Positions 34,721-45,613 of a DNA stretch of 64,000 nt are shown piece after piece. The position numbers were made by a program, and so were the translations under genes. Origin of the DNA: Pleurostoma richardsiae (Eukaryota; Ascomycota; Sordariomycetes; Calosphaeriales; Pleurostomataceae); assembly GCA_030052745.1 (NCBI GenBank), contig JANBVO010000018.1:496001-560000 (forward strand), read 5' to 3'. The notes under the pieces were generated by a model. That model ran no database searches, had not been told where the DNA came from, and saw nothing but the letters and a program-made list of their open reading frames with translations. Positions within the stretch are counted from its first letter, which is position 1. Every line of letters begins with the position of its first letter.

Positions 34721-35339
34721 TATGGTGTGCCCCGACGTCGGAAGCGGACCGAGAGAATGCATTAAGCATCTGAAGCTAATAATGCACAACTGACTCCTTG
34801 AAATAGTTCAAGTAATGTCTTGTGGACATGGATGATCGATGTAATTCGGCTGTAACCTTTGCTATCCTTCATTAAGGCCTATTTCCTGATACAGAAATGA
34901 GGCATTTTCCAAGTTTCACATAGGCGCATCACTAGACACGTACGATTCCACTCGCATGATCACAGAACGAATGGAAATAGTAAGTTGAGTAGTCCGACTG
35001 ACCAGGGAAATACTATTTTGCACTGCATAATTATAGTTACGGTAAGCGGCACCTTAGACATCTTGTTGGGCTACAGAGACTGGGGAATGGCAGTCTCGAT
35101 CACTTATCATAGGAAAGAGAGAAATCCCTATAGAAAAAAATTGTCATATGAGAGACGAGAGGTATCCATTGAATGAGTTAGAATTTATAAAGAAACAGGG
35201 GGAGACATTTCGGGGAAGACGGGAAAATTATAGGAAACGTGATAGAGTCGCATGGGGGAGGACAAGAGTGTCCAAGAAACAGGCGTGCTGATGGTCGACA
35301 ACAAGTAGGGCCATCATTCTGCTTTTATTCGTCCTATCC
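34721..35339. other. AT-rich intergenic region
   Basis: About 600 bp, visibly AT-rich (for example around 35110-35200), with no coding sequence. Confidence 0.5.
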
Positions 35340-36098
35340 TTAACAAAACACGCCCGGGTCTGTCCCTCCATGTGTGGCATCATCTTCCAGATCAAGTTTA
35401 CGGACTTCGCACTCGACGATGTCAAGAATGCGGGGCGCCGCATTCTGGAGGATCCGGTCCACGACCTTCTTCAGAAATGCTGATCAGATTCGTGCAAAAA
35501 CAGCTGTGAGCATTGGAGCGTATCTCACTGGATCATGCCGAATCATTTTTCTTGGTGGCATCTTTTGCAGCACATTCTCCACAAGAGGTCGCGCTCGATC
35601 ACTGGTCATGGTGCTTCGAGATATGTCGAGGAGCTCCGGAGGACCTGCGTCGCGGTAGTCGTAATTAAGATGGTCTCGAAAATCTCCTCGTCTATAGAAG
35701 GCAGAGACAGGTTGCGCAATGGTATCCGCGCCGCCTACACATGAATTCTCAAGGTGTTCGGGCTTTGCGCATGGAGAGAGTCCATAGCCCGAGTAATACT
35801 CTGATGTGCCGCTTGAAAGATCCAGACGCCTGTAGTTCCTCGATGTTTCGCACCGAGAGGAGGGTTCGCACCAAGGGAGGCCTTCATCTTCCAACTTATT
35901 CGACAACCGCTCCTGGCGCTTGGCTTGGGTCTTCCGTCGCATCATACTAGTGATGTGGTCGTAGTACTGATTGACGCTCCAGGATCGTGACGAAGCCGTG
36001 CTGAACTGCAGTGATGGTCCCAAGTTATGTTTTGAATAGCTCAAGTGCCTGCGTTGAAGAATGTTGAGCTGGCAGCCTTGCCCGAAATCGACCGGGGA
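35340..36098 (-). pseudogene. Decayed gene of unknown family
   Basis: On the minus strand one frame runs from about 36098 (after a TAG and an ATATAG acceptor-like site) to a TAA at 35342-35340. It is interrupted once by a TGA at 35486-35484 between VFARI and SAFLKKVVDRILQN. The composition is protein-like: Arg/Ser-rich (RRKTQAKRQERLSNKLEDEG), then helical (PLVENVLQKMPPRKMIRHDP; ILDIVECEVRKLDLEDD). No ATG start was identified, and the flanks are AT-rich. It could be a host gene that lost its 5' end and gained a stop, or an exon of a spliced gene. No domain was recognised. Confidence 0.35.
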
Positions 36099-36750
36099 TA
36101 TCTATATAACTATTTAGAACAGTAGTCGACTATTCCGGACTCCGTCTCAGCTATCTCCTGCTGCGCCGCACTTTGGCGCCGAGCCGCTGCAAGCCATGTA
36201 GCGGGGGGCGTCACGCCAGACCGAGATCAAAACAAGGAGCACCAAGCCTCTACTATATTTGCACACCCCCATTGACGGACCAGCAGATTAAGAGTCTGTC
36301 ATGGTATAGATCCATGGAGTTTATACAAGTGCTGGAGTCTTGGTCCTCTACGCATATTAGAATGAAGTAGGCATGATCGGTCCCTACAGACACAGTGGAG
36401 GATCTATGCTACAGGGCAGGCAATAGACCTGCCTTGAAGAGTTAGATAGTTGTGCCGTTATATAATATTGAGTGTGGTCATTAAAGGTATTATGCCACCC
36501 CTGTGTTTCCAGAGTCGACGTGGCTCAATCTGTACAAGTGGATGACGTTGGGTTGCCGCTGATATCAACCAATCTCTGAGGTAGTGCGTCCGGCATACCT
36601 CTTCACAGCGCCGAGACTGGAAGAAGCATCAAGCTAGAGCCAGCCTTCTTTGAAGTCGGGTTTATGGCACCTAGGAGGAGGTCCGTCCACTGTATAAGAT
36701 CTCTTTCGCTTATTTAATGATAGCCGCTGCCAGCCACGGGATCGGATAAT
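36099..36750. other. AT-rich intergenic region
   Basis: AT-rich, with many TA and TTA words. No gene is supported; the right end is the promoter of the SANT-like gene. Confidence 0.5.
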
Positions 36751-37815
36751 ATGATGGGAACAAGCAACACCCAGATCATCTCAAATTCCCAACTTCCAAT
36801 TACTTCTGAACTGGCTTTCTTTGTTCTCACATCCAATCCACCGAAGTATGGATCAATAATTATGTCCATGAACACCTCTGAGGAGATCACTAGTTTCCAC
36901 TTGCCTAACCAACAAATACCGACATTAGGGTTACTATCGAGGGAAAACGAATCACGAATGACGACCCGTGAGAGGCAGCTTGGCGAAGAAGGGCTTCGCA
37001 GTTGGGCACCATCATTCTTTGGCGGGTATCCCTGGCAGAATGTGGTCCCGCAAACATATCCACAGCTCAATGAGCCCCCACTTCACGCCAATATGGTTCT
37101 TCCAGTCGACGCATCCTTAGCATCCTGGGATCAGAATTCAACAACATCCGGTGATAGCATGCCTCTCTACCCGCCAGCATTTATGAGCGGCTACGGCTTA
37201 TCTTCGATTACGAGCTTTTCGGCAACACAAGAGTTCAATCCGCTGAGCTCTCAAGCTCTCATGCCAGGTTTCATAACAGCAACACCAGATCTTGGAGCAA
37301 TTGACGCACCATGTGTGATATTCCCTCGTAACACTCCTCAGCTCCAGTCTCAGGAACTTGCCTCGAACCCTCCGGATGCATTAACTAGTCCTCGCGGCTT
37401 ACCAAGAGAAATGTGGACAGAGGAACAAGATGCGTTTCTAATGGAGGCCAAGAAGAATGGAAGCACACATCCTGAAATCTCCGCTGCTATGAGGGATAAG
37501 TTCGGCGTCTACAGGAATCCAAATGTTTTATCCAAAAGATTTCGCTTAATCATCGACCGCCGGACGCTACAGGGCGATGTGAGTCTACCTTATTCATTGC
37601 CGAGAGCTGGGTCGGCCTTCCTAACTTACAAGGACCAGCTGATTCAGCATGCCGTACAGAGGGGTCTAGCTAAGTGCATGGAGTGCATCGACGAGGAGCT
37701 TGGAAAGCTTGAGGGCATGGATGATGGGGAAATTGAGGCGACGCGTGAAGAACTCCGGAAGCGGCTACCACAGTTTGCCCGCAGTCTTGCGATGGGCCAG
37801 TTTTTCGGCCGATAG
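36751..37815 (+). CDS. SANT/Myb-like DNA-binding protein
   Basis: A single exon of 354 residues from ATG 36751 (a second ATG follows at once). The first 215 residues are disordered, rich in Ser, Pro, Gln and Asn, with tyrosine-containing activator-like stretches (MPLYPPAFMSGYGLSS). A Myb/SANT-type helix bundle follows at about 221-268: MWTEEQDAFLMEAKKNGS, then HPEISAAMRDKFG, then NVLSKRFRLIIDRR, where the three helices and the leading Trp match the Myb-like trihelix pattern. The C-terminal 70 residues are helical and charged (ECIDEELGKLEGMDDGEIEA). Probably a nuclear regulator; no target is visible. AT-rich DNA precedes it. Confidence 0.6.
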   Translation: MMGTSNTQIISNSQLPITSELAFFVLTSNPPKYGSIIMSMNTSEEITSFHLPNQQIPTLGLLSRENESRMTTRERQLGEEGLRSWAPSFFGGYPWQNVVPQTYPQLNEPPLHANMVLPVDASLASWDQNSTTSGDSMPLYPPAFMSGYGLSSITSFSATQEFNPLSSQALMPGFITATPDLGAIDAPCVIFPRNTPQLQSQELASNPPDALTSPRGLPREMWTEEQDAFLMEAKKNGSTHPEISAAMRDKFGVYRNPNVLSKRFRLIIDRRTLQGDVSLPYSLPRAGSAFLTYKDQLIQHAVQRGLAKCMECIDEELGKLEGMDDGEIEATREELRKRLPQFARSLAMGQFFGR

Positions 37816-38054
37816 GATCCTTCAGGAGAAAGGGGTTCGACCATCCGAGGTCTGCTGCAGGGTCTGACGCCTGATGCATACAGTGACTGAGTAAGGATCA
37901 GTAAATAGGCGCTGTTAACATGGTTGGGAGTGATCTAGGGATATCCGGTCATGACATGTTTGCCGACGGCCGGCGACAATTTTTTCACTTTGTCTTGGTG
38001 CTCACAGCGCAACCCTCTGTATTCTAAGACTCCGACCCCGAGCTATTGCGTCGC

Positions 38055-39801
38055 TCATTCATCCAGTTTCTTCGGCTCGTCCTCCACCACCTGGATGCCC
38101 AATTCACCGTCGATGACCAGCTCGGTCTTGAAAATCAGGGTTTCCTTTGCCGGCCATGCCTTACTCAGGACAACATAGACGATGAAGGCGCTGACAAAAC
38201 CGTAATACCACACAAGATCCGCAATGTACTCCGCCCCGTCAATGTCCACATCCGCGTTGACGTTCTTCGCCAGGCTCGGCATCGTCGGCCCGATGCTGCA
38301 CAGCATTGCCAGGGCGGCCCGCCAGTTGCAACCCGCGACGTACCGGTACCGGCCGTGCGGCTTGTACAGGCCGCCGACGTCGACGCGCCTCTTCTTGACG
38401 ACCCAGTAGTCCGCGATGGAGATGGCGATGATGGGCGCGAGGAAGACGCCCAGGCTGGCCATGAAGTTGAGCAGGCTCTCGGCGCTGGTGACGATCTTCC
38501 ACGGCACCATGACCCAGCCGGCCACGACGGTGACGACGACGGCGGCGCGGCGGATGTTGACGTACTTGGGGAACAGGCTCGAGAGGTCGTTGGACGCCGA
38601 GATGACGTTCGCCGAGACGTTGACGCCGATCTGCGCGATCATCCAGGCAAAGCCGCAGTAGAAGGCGGCGGCGCGCGCCCCGGGGGACGTCCACTTCCCG
38701 GCGATGGTCAGGGGGTCCCAGATGTACTCGCCGTACAGAACCTTGGTGGCGGAGGCGCTGATGATGCCCAGAACTCCGACAAAGAAGCAGATGACCGGGA
38801 AGAAGATGGTCTGGAAGTAGATGTTCTTCGGGTTCTTGACGTAGCGCGTGAAGTCGGAGATGTTGGTACCCACGGTCGACCAGCTGCCCGTCTGGGACGT
38901 CAGCGTCGACACAATCAGCCACGCGCGGGTCCAGCCTGTCACCGTCGGCTTCTGGTCCCAGATGTCTCCGGAGCCGCCCGCCATGACGCAAACCGCGATG
39001 GTGGTGCCCACAGCGGCGGTGATAGTGACGAAGGCCTTGAAGACGAAGAACCACTTGAGCTTATGGGGATGGATCAGGAGGAAAGGCAGCTGGATGCTCC
39101 AGAATAGGAAGTGGCTGAGCAGACCCTGGCTGGTGATTCCCGCGCTGGCTGGGAGATGGTTAGAGATATTCAGGTAACTGGGCCAGATGGCAGCCAGAGC
39201 GATCGTCAGAGCGGTGCTGCCCGTGTAAGTCTGTATGGAGTGCCAGAACAGCGCCGTGACCAAGCGACAGACGACAGGAAACTTGGCGAGTTGATATCCG
39301 AAGGCGGATCTGATCCAAACAGGGAAGGGCACGCGTAGATATGCACCGGGGGCGCCATTGAAAGCAATGCAGAAAGCCATGACGGTGGAGCCGACGATGA
39401 CAGTCCATATCGCCTCGCGCCATGTCAGACCAATGGCGAGGATTGAAGCACCAATCTCCCAGCTTTGGGCGGAAAGCTAAACCTGTCGTTAATCGTGTGG
39501 CCTAGCTAGAGGCCCAGGGGTCTTCACTCACAATGTCCGACAGCCAGTACCCGAACACAGATGCAGCATTCCACACTCGCCGCTCAGGTGGAGTCACGTC
39601 GAGGTCGATGTTAGTCCATGTTCCATCCGGGGCAAAAGATGTCGATTGCTTTGGCAACACCCATCCCGAGACTTTGTGTTTGCCTTGAGCCTTTTCCTGC
39701 ACCCGGGCAGCTCGTCTACGCAGGTAGTCCATGGATAAAGTATGCAGTGTAGTTTTGCTGCGTTTTGGACCACGGTGAGCTTGGGAAGGTCTTCTGACCA
39801 T
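38055..39801 (-). CDS. NCS1-family nucleobase/allantoin permease (Fur-type)
   Basis: The exons 39801-39532 and 39476-38055 encode 563 residues; the 55-nt intron runs from a GTGAGT donor to a TTTAG acceptor. Translation could also start at the internal ATG 39732 (MDYLRRRAARVQEK). After a basic cytosolic N-terminus come twelve hydrophobic helices with NCS1 hallmarks: AQSWEIGASILAIGLTWREA, GAPGAYLRVPFPVWIRSAFG, VVCRLVTALFWHSIQTYTG, GTNISDFTRYVKNP, ANVISASNDLSSLFPKYVNI and APIIAISIADYWVV. Fungal NCS1 Fur permeases import uracil, allantoin or related purine-degradation products across the plasma membrane by proton symport. The substrate here is undetermined. The gene is divergent from an amidase across a promoter rich in GATA sites, suggesting a joint role in nitrogen scavenging. 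Confidence 0.88.
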
Positions 39802-40620
39802 AACCCACTACAAGGTCCCAACTTGACGGCCCCTTCGGGCTATATAGCTCGAACCAGGCTCATGAAGCCAGCGGGCGGACCATATCGGACCCTGTCGATC
39901 AGCCTGGACGGAGTACCGCGACCCGGTCCCTTGACCCACTCCACTCTTGCTCTCCTCTATATAAACTCTCGAGGCGGACAACTTTAACTCATGTAGCTCC
40001 TGAAGGTTGCACAGCCTCCGAACCTCCTATCATCTGCCGCAAGAGAAGGGTGGGTTCAACGGCGATCGCGACATCTCCCTGCTTATCATTCTTCTGACCT
40101 GCATATGAATCATATCAGCAGAAAAAACCAACGAAGACACTCCCTCCGACAGACTCGAGGGACGAAGAGAGATGCAGATAACGAGAAAGACGATAACGTC
40201 TTCGTATCTCCATCCTTATCATCTCGGCCGGAGCTAAGCCGTGGAGACCGGGAGCGCGGAGAAGACCGCGTGGAGAACGATCGTCCAATCGAGACACCGG
40301 CCATGATAAGGGTCACAAATGGCGAGCGCAGTTCTCCGCCTTGGATTCCTTTATGAGGCAAGGCGAGTCCGGTAGTCAACCTGCTAGGCCTCCGCCGTGC
40401 TTCATCGAGACACGGCGGCGGCATAACCGTAACCGACCCAAAGAGTAGCGCCGCCGGCCATCCAGGATCTCGCCGCCGGCACATTGAACAGTCGCTCGTA
40501 TGGCGTGCAGTATTTCTACCATATAGGGGTTATTGCAATCGTTGGAGACTGACGAGCTACCGTAGTAAACCAGAGACTTGGAAGCTCAATTGAAGACCAG
40601 TGATAGGGTTAATATTCAAA
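39802..40620. promoter_or_regulatory. Bidirectional promoter with GATA-factor sites
   Basis: The 0.8-kb gap between the NCS1 permease and the amidase holds GATA words: CTTATC at 40082-40087, AGATAA at 40176, CGATAA at 40191, CTTATC at 40215-40220, TGATAAG at 40304-40310 and TGATAG at 40601-40606. HGATAR is the binding site of AreA/Nit2, the activator for secondary nitrogen sources. At least five sites in 530 bp, between two nitrogen-acquisition genes, support nitrogen-metabolite regulation (inference). Confidence 0.55.
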
Positions 40621-42123
40621 ATGGTCGATGTTAAAGAAATCACTATTGCTCAAGCCCATGATGGCTTCAAGAGCGGAGCCTTCACGGCAGAGGACCTCGC
40701 CAAGGCCTTCCTCGAGCGCATCGCGACGCTCGATAAGGCGGGCCCGAAGATCAACTCCACGATGGCCATGTCAACGACAGCCATCGAGGAAGCAGCTGCA
40801 CTAGATGCGTACTTCAAGGAGACCGGCAAGTTCAAAGGGACGCTGCACGGCATCCCCATCCTCGTCAAGGACCAGGCGGACACCAAGGGCATCGAGACCA
40901 ACTACGGCTCCGCCGCGACCAAGGGGAACATCCCCGACGCGGACGCCACCGTCGTCCGGAAGCTCAAGGAGGCCGGCGCCGTCGTCCTCGGCAAGACGAC
41001 CATGGCCGAGTGGGCTTCTACGTGGTTCAGCGCCAACGGCGCGACCGGCTACGAGTTCACCAAGAACCCCTACAAGCTGGAGCACGACGTGAGCGGGTCC
41101 TCGGGCGGCTCCGGCGCTGCCCTGGCCGCTAGCTTCTGCGTCCTAGCCGTGGGCGAGGACACTGGCGGCTCGATCCGCGTGCCTTCGTCCTTCTGCAATC
41201 TGGTGGGCATCCGCGCGACGCCGGGCCTGATCTCGCGCACGGGCTTCTGCCCGCTCATTAAGGTTCAGGACACCCCCGGCCCCATGGCCAGGACGGTGAC
41301 GGACTGCGCGCTGATGCTCGATGCCATGGTGGGCTTCGACCCGACGGACGACTTCACGGGCTTCGCCGTCACGGCGGCGGCGCTCGGCCTGCCCCGGGGA
41401 GGGAGCTATGCCTCGGCCCTCGAGACGGGGCCGGAGAAGATCAAGAAGGCCAAGATCGGCGTGGTCAGGCAGCGGTTCGGGCCGGACTCGGACCCGGCCT
41501 GCAAGGCCGTCAACACGGTCGTGAAGGCGGCGATGGACAAGCTGCAAGCGGAAGGTACTACGTTCGTGGACGTGCATATCGACAACCTCGACTATTACCT
41601 GCAGTACTGCCAGACGTACCTGATACGGTCGCGTCACGACATCAACGAGTTCCTGGCGACGAAGCCGCACCTGCCGCAGGACATTGCGGACATCGTGCCG
41701 GAGAACCCCGTGAAGCCAGACTTCAAGCTCACGGCGGCCATGGCGCACGGCCCCAAGGACCCCACGGAGGACCCAACGCTCGTGAAGCGCCTGCTGGCGC
41801 GCGACGAGCTGAAACGCAAGGTGGACTGCCTCATCGCGGAGCTTGGGCTCGACGCCCTGGCGCTGCCGGACGTTCAGGTGCCGCCGCCGCCGCAGTCGGA
41901 TGCGGACAGCGGACGATTCGGGCCGGGCGGGCTCCCTGTCAACACATTCCTCGCCAGCAACACCCGCCTGCCAGCCGTCACGGTGCCGGCCGGTTTCACC
42001 GAGGACGGGCTGCCGGTAGGGCTAGAATTTGTTGGACTGGAGTATCAGGAACAGCACCTGTTAGAGCTGGCGAGGGGTGTGGAAGTACTAGTAGCGGCCC
42101 GAAAGGCTCCTCCGAATCTGTAA
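40621..42123 (+). CDS. Amidase-signature hydrolase, intronless
   Basis: A single exon of 500 residues; ATG 40621 is preferred over an upstream in-frame codon because it begins the conserved part and lies after AATATTCAAA. The amidase-signature triad is complete: Lys83 in GIPILVKDQ, the cis-Ser in GSSGGSG (159-165) and the nucleophile Ser184 in DTGGSIRVPSS. This is closer to the bacterial/fungal GatA-like branch than to the acetamidase-like enzyme at 14171. The family cleaves linear amides to release ammonia; the substrate is unknown. The codon set is GC-rich (third-position C/G) and the gene has no intron, unlike many neighbours. It is divergently paired with an NCS1 permease. Confidence 0.9.
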   Translation: MVDVKEITIAQAHDGFKSGAFTAEDLAKAFLERIATLDKAGPKINSTMAMSTTAIEEAAALDAYFKETGKFKGTLHGIPILVKDQADTKGIETNYGSAATKGNIPDADATVVRKLKEAGAVVLGKTTMAEWASTWFSANGATGYEFTKNPYKLEHDVSGSSGGSGAALAASFCVLAVGEDTGGSIRVPSSFCNLVGIRATPGLISRTGFCPLIKVQDTPGPMARTVTDCALMLDAMVGFDPTDDFTGFAVTAAALGLPRGGSYASALETGPEKIKKAKIGVVRQRFGPDSDPACKAVNTVVKAAMDKLQAEGTTFVDVHIDNLDYYLQYCQTYLIRSRHDINEFLATKPHLPQDIADIVPENPVKPDFKLTAAMAHGPKDPTEDPTLVKRLLARDELKRKVDCLIAELGLDALALPDVQVPPPPQSDADSGRFGPGGLPVNTFLASNTRLPAVTVPAGFTEDGLPVGLEFVGLEYQEQHLLELARGVEVLVAARKAPPNL

Positions 42124-43525
42124 GATACTAGGAGTGCAACCAATGCACATAGGGGAGCGTGTACCCTTACCATACAAATCAGATCCTGTATAAAAACAAA
42201 AAAACGGGTATCAAGAAAGTAGTACAAAGTAGGATGCCCTTTTGACCGACGTGCCTAATCTGAATGAAGGCGGCGGGACGGAGGTCATCAATTACCTCGC
42301 ATTGCGTCCTCTGTACGCCTCGTACATATTAGATGCAGCCGGTATCAGAATGAAGAAAAGCGTAGTCTATCCGTCAACACAAAAGCCCACTTTCCTCCCC
42401 GCAAAGTACCTGGTTAGGTGCTTCTTCATGCAACCTGGCTTCGATGATGTATCGGCCGGTTTCCGGCTCCGGGTTCCGGCTGCCGTCCGACAGCCGAGAC
42501 AAGTGGGGCCGGTGCCGGCCGATGCATTCCTCTTCCCAACGCTTCATCTGCGTTTTGATGATTCTACGCAGTTACTAAGAAAAGGTGTCTTTGAAAGAGT
42601 ACAGTTTGAGATGCACCAGTATATTGCCCTAGATTCTAAAATGACGTGTATGATTGGCCTGCTGCTGATGCCCATGTGCGGCGGGAACTGGCACCTCATC
42701 ATGATCTCGATGGCCTCGCGGACTCCGTGCAGGGTTACAGCTGATAGTTTGTTAGTTTGGGACTAGCCTCCGAGGTAGGAGCTCCCTCTCGGTGAAGTTG
42801 AAGCAAGTCGGAGACCGCTCCAACAGATCATCCCTGCGGATCGATGGACAGACCGCTCCTCCACCCCGGAGTTTGGGACGGTCGCTTTGCGTTACGACGT
42901 GGCTTTGTGTCTCGCGGAACTCATTCCGGCATCCGCTTGTAGCCCCGAGCCCCTTTCTTGTGCGCCGGATCCGGAGTGGAGTCCAGCGTCGAGGAAGCCA
43001 CGGCGTCCTGCCACGTACCGGTCCCAATCTCTGTGCTTCTTCTCACCGGTCAGTCACTTTCGCAATAGCCAGTGACCGAGAAGGTGTGGGTTCTCCACCT
43101 CCCCACCTTACCGTAAAGAGTTGCTGGCATGATCGGTGGAAGATCGATCGCCGGTTGAGGGTGCAATCCGGACGTCTACCGCTTCTATCTTTTGCCGGAT
43201 GGGGCACAATTTAGTTTATCCCCCCGCAGGAGCAATGCCCCCCGGGGCTCCACACTACGGACCGGCACCGGGGCATCACTCCGAAAGCGGCATGGGGAGA
43301 AGAATGGTCAGTCAACTATAGTTATCCTTATAGGTGGGCCAGGTCACCAGACATTCCATGGGACATGCCCCTCTGTTCTCCAGCGAGTGCTTCCTTTCAA
43401 TGGCGACCCGAAGTAGCTGCCTGACCTTTACATTGCTGTTGGTTGTTGAGTCCTATCGTGACACGCCTCTCCTTTCTTTAGGAAAGACCTCATAAACCCT
43501 TCTTACCTTTTGTTTTACTGGCACA
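42124..43525. other. Intergenic region, about 1.4 kb
   Basis: No coding sequence is supported; a 174-codon plus-strand frame (42242-42766) lacks an ATG start and domain signals. A CCGG-rich run lies at 42455-42485. The right half holds CreA-type words (see 43222-43273) and GATA/TTATC words just upstream of the sugar transporter. Confidence 0.5.
43222..43273. promoter_or_regulatory. Cluster of CreA/Cre1-type (SYGGRG) words
   Basis: CCCCGC at 43222-43227, the overlapping CCCCGG/CCGGGG at 43240-43247 and CCGGGG at 43268-43273 match the carbon-catabolite repressor consensus. They lie 250-300 bp upstream of a sugar-type transporter, a usual target of CreA. Confidence 0.4.
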
Positions 43526-45254
43526 ATGGGGTTCGGACGAGCCAAAGAAGACCGACCTACTCCTCCAGAGGTCTACAACTGGAAAATATACGTCGTCGCT
43601 CTCTCAGCAACTCTCGGTCTGTCCCCCACTTGACACCAGACCACCATCGAGTGCCTTCTCACTGACCGCTCTTTAGGGTCATGGATGTTTGGTTACAACA
43701 ACGGTGTGGTCGGTGGCTGTATGGTCCTTCCTGCATTTCGACGAGACTTCAACCTCCCACCCGCGGGCACCTTCCAGTACACAACCATAACCTCGAACAT
43801 TGTCTCCTTTCTCCAGATTGGTGCACTTGTAGGAAGTCTGTTGGTGTTTCCAATTGTCAAGTCATTTGGCAGGAGATCAGCGCTAGGCATATCGGGTGTT
43901 GTATTCTTCATAGGAGCTGCTATGCAGGCACGTCGCCTCAGACCTTCTGTCCCTCAGCGTGCATGCTTCTCCTCTGTGTCTTCTAACAAGTGACTAGACA
44001 TTCTCTAATGGGTCCCTGAGTCTGATGTACCTCGGCCGTGCCCTAAGCGGCGTAGGGCTCGGGTCCGTTACCGTGTCAGTGCCCATGTACATCGGCGAAC
44101 TTTCGCCACCCGCCATCCGGGGTTCTCTCATCGGCCTGTACGAGATCAACAACCAGCTCTCGTCACTCGTGGGCTTCTGGGCCAACTACTTCACCATCAT
44201 TGGAATCCCGGACGGCCAGTCCCGCCAGTGGCAGATCCCCCTCGCCATGCAGATGATCCCCGCTGCCCTTCTCTGCATCGCCGTCCTCGTGCTGCCCGAG
44301 TCACCGAGGTGGCTGGTCGAGCAGGGCCGCAGCTTGCAGGCCCGGCGGGTCCTTTCGTTCGTTAGGAACCTCGACCGGGACCACGAGTATATCTCCTTCG
44401 AGATTGACCGTGTTGAGGAGTCGCTCGCTCGCCAGCGGCACATGAAGGAGAAGGCCGGTAGCTGGCAGCTGATGAGAGAACTTATATGGCCGGGGAATCG
44501 CAACCGCCTTTCCATTGGCTGCGTGCTGATGTGGTGTGCCAACACCACTGGTACCATCGGTATCAACTCCTACGCTCCGGCCATCTTCGAGTCCATTGGG
44601 TTTAGTGGTACCACGCGGCACCTGTTCCTTTCTGGCTTCTATGCCCTAGCCAGAGCGGTGACGACGGTGCTAGGGCTGTCGTTTTTCATTGATATGGTCG
44701 GGAGACGCAAGCTCCTGCTGCTAGCGAGTGCAGGAATCGTCATTTCCCTGACGTACATTGGCGCCTTCAATACCGCCACCGTCGGGGATGTCAACAAAGG
44801 TGTCGGGGGCTGGATTGCCATGGCAGCTGTCTACATTTATGCTGTAAGTCAAACCCCTACCCTCCCAAGTGGAAGCTGACATGGCTAGGTATCTTTTGCG
44901 ACGGGCTGGAATGGCGTCCCCTGGGTGTACTGCGCGGAGATCTTCCCCAGCAGGATCAAGGACGTTGCCGTGTGCCTCACAACTTGGAACCAGTGGCTGG
45001 CCCAGTTCACTGTTGCTCGTGTGACTCCATACATGCTTGGGATCAATGAGAGCGGAAATGTGTTCTTCTTCTTCTTCGCGGGTGGCACCTTTGCCTCGGC
45101 ACTGTTCGTCTACTTCTTCCTCCCGGAGACGAAAGGCAGGACGCTTGAGGGCATGGACGAGATATTCGGCACGCCGTATAAAGGCGGCTCTGAGGGCCCT
45201 GTCATGTCACAGGCCATGGGTGATGAGCTGGTCCGCATCCCAACCACGGTGTGA
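43526..45254 (+). CDS. MFS sugar/quinate-type transporter
   Basis: The exons 43526-43616, 43677-43927, 43998-44843 and 44889-45254 encode 517 residues. Twelve membrane helices are expected. Sugar-porter signatures are present: FGRRSAL after helix 2, RALSGVGLGSVTVSVPMYIGELSPP, PESPRWLVEQGR at the end of the first half, DMVGRRKLLLL, and PETKGRTLEGMDEIF near the C-terminus. The N-terminal KEDRPTPPEVYNWKIY resembles quinate/inositol-type permeases; the substrate cannot be fixed. Intron 2 (43928-43997) begins with GC, not GT; only this GC-AG junction keeps the frame between GAAMQ and TFSNGS. The other introns use GTCTGT and GTAAGT. CreA-type words upstream suggest carbon control. Confidence 0.87.
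43928..43997 (+). other. GC-AG intron in the sugar transporter gene
   Basis: The donor reads CAG|GCACGT and the acceptor GTGACTAG|ACA, with a TCTAACAAG branch region. The exons on both sides end and begin on whole codons. A GT donor three bases downstream would break the frame. Confidence 0.65.
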
Positions 45255-45613
45255 TACTAACATGACCTCTACAACGGGCTTTAACGTGAACAGGCCGGTT
45301 TTCTTTGAATACGCATTGCCGCCCAGGTATTGCAAACTTGTCGCCTAATAATATTCCTTCAGTTTATTGGTAATCAAAAGTGAACGTTTCTATCAATGCC
45401 TAACAGGCGTAATGTAAGCTGTACACCACGAGGTACTTCATGCTTGGTGAGAGACGAAGCATCCTGGAAGTAAGGCAACAACGCACAATTCTAGGAAAGG
45501 GGTCGAAAGTTCACGCAGCAGCCATTTACTCGGCTGACAAGGTTCCATGTTCGCCAGCCAGTGATGAATAACCGTACAATTCAGACTACCTTCTTGTCCG
45601 AGCCGCCATCTCG
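45255..45613. other. Intergenic region between convergent transporters
   Basis: 3' flanks of the two MFS transporter genes. Nothing else is recognised. Confidence 0.6.

Noticed and set aside
38046-39107. 353-codon plus-strand frame opposite the NCS1 permease
   Set aside because: Asp/Gly/Arg-rich shadow of a GC-rich membrane-protein gene.
41143-41748. Minus-strand frame opposite the intronless amidase
   Set aside because: GC-driven shadow frame; the amidase frame has full catalytic residues.
42242-42766. 174-codon plus-strand frame downstream of the amidase
   Set aside because: No ATG start, no domain, lies in a regulatory gap.
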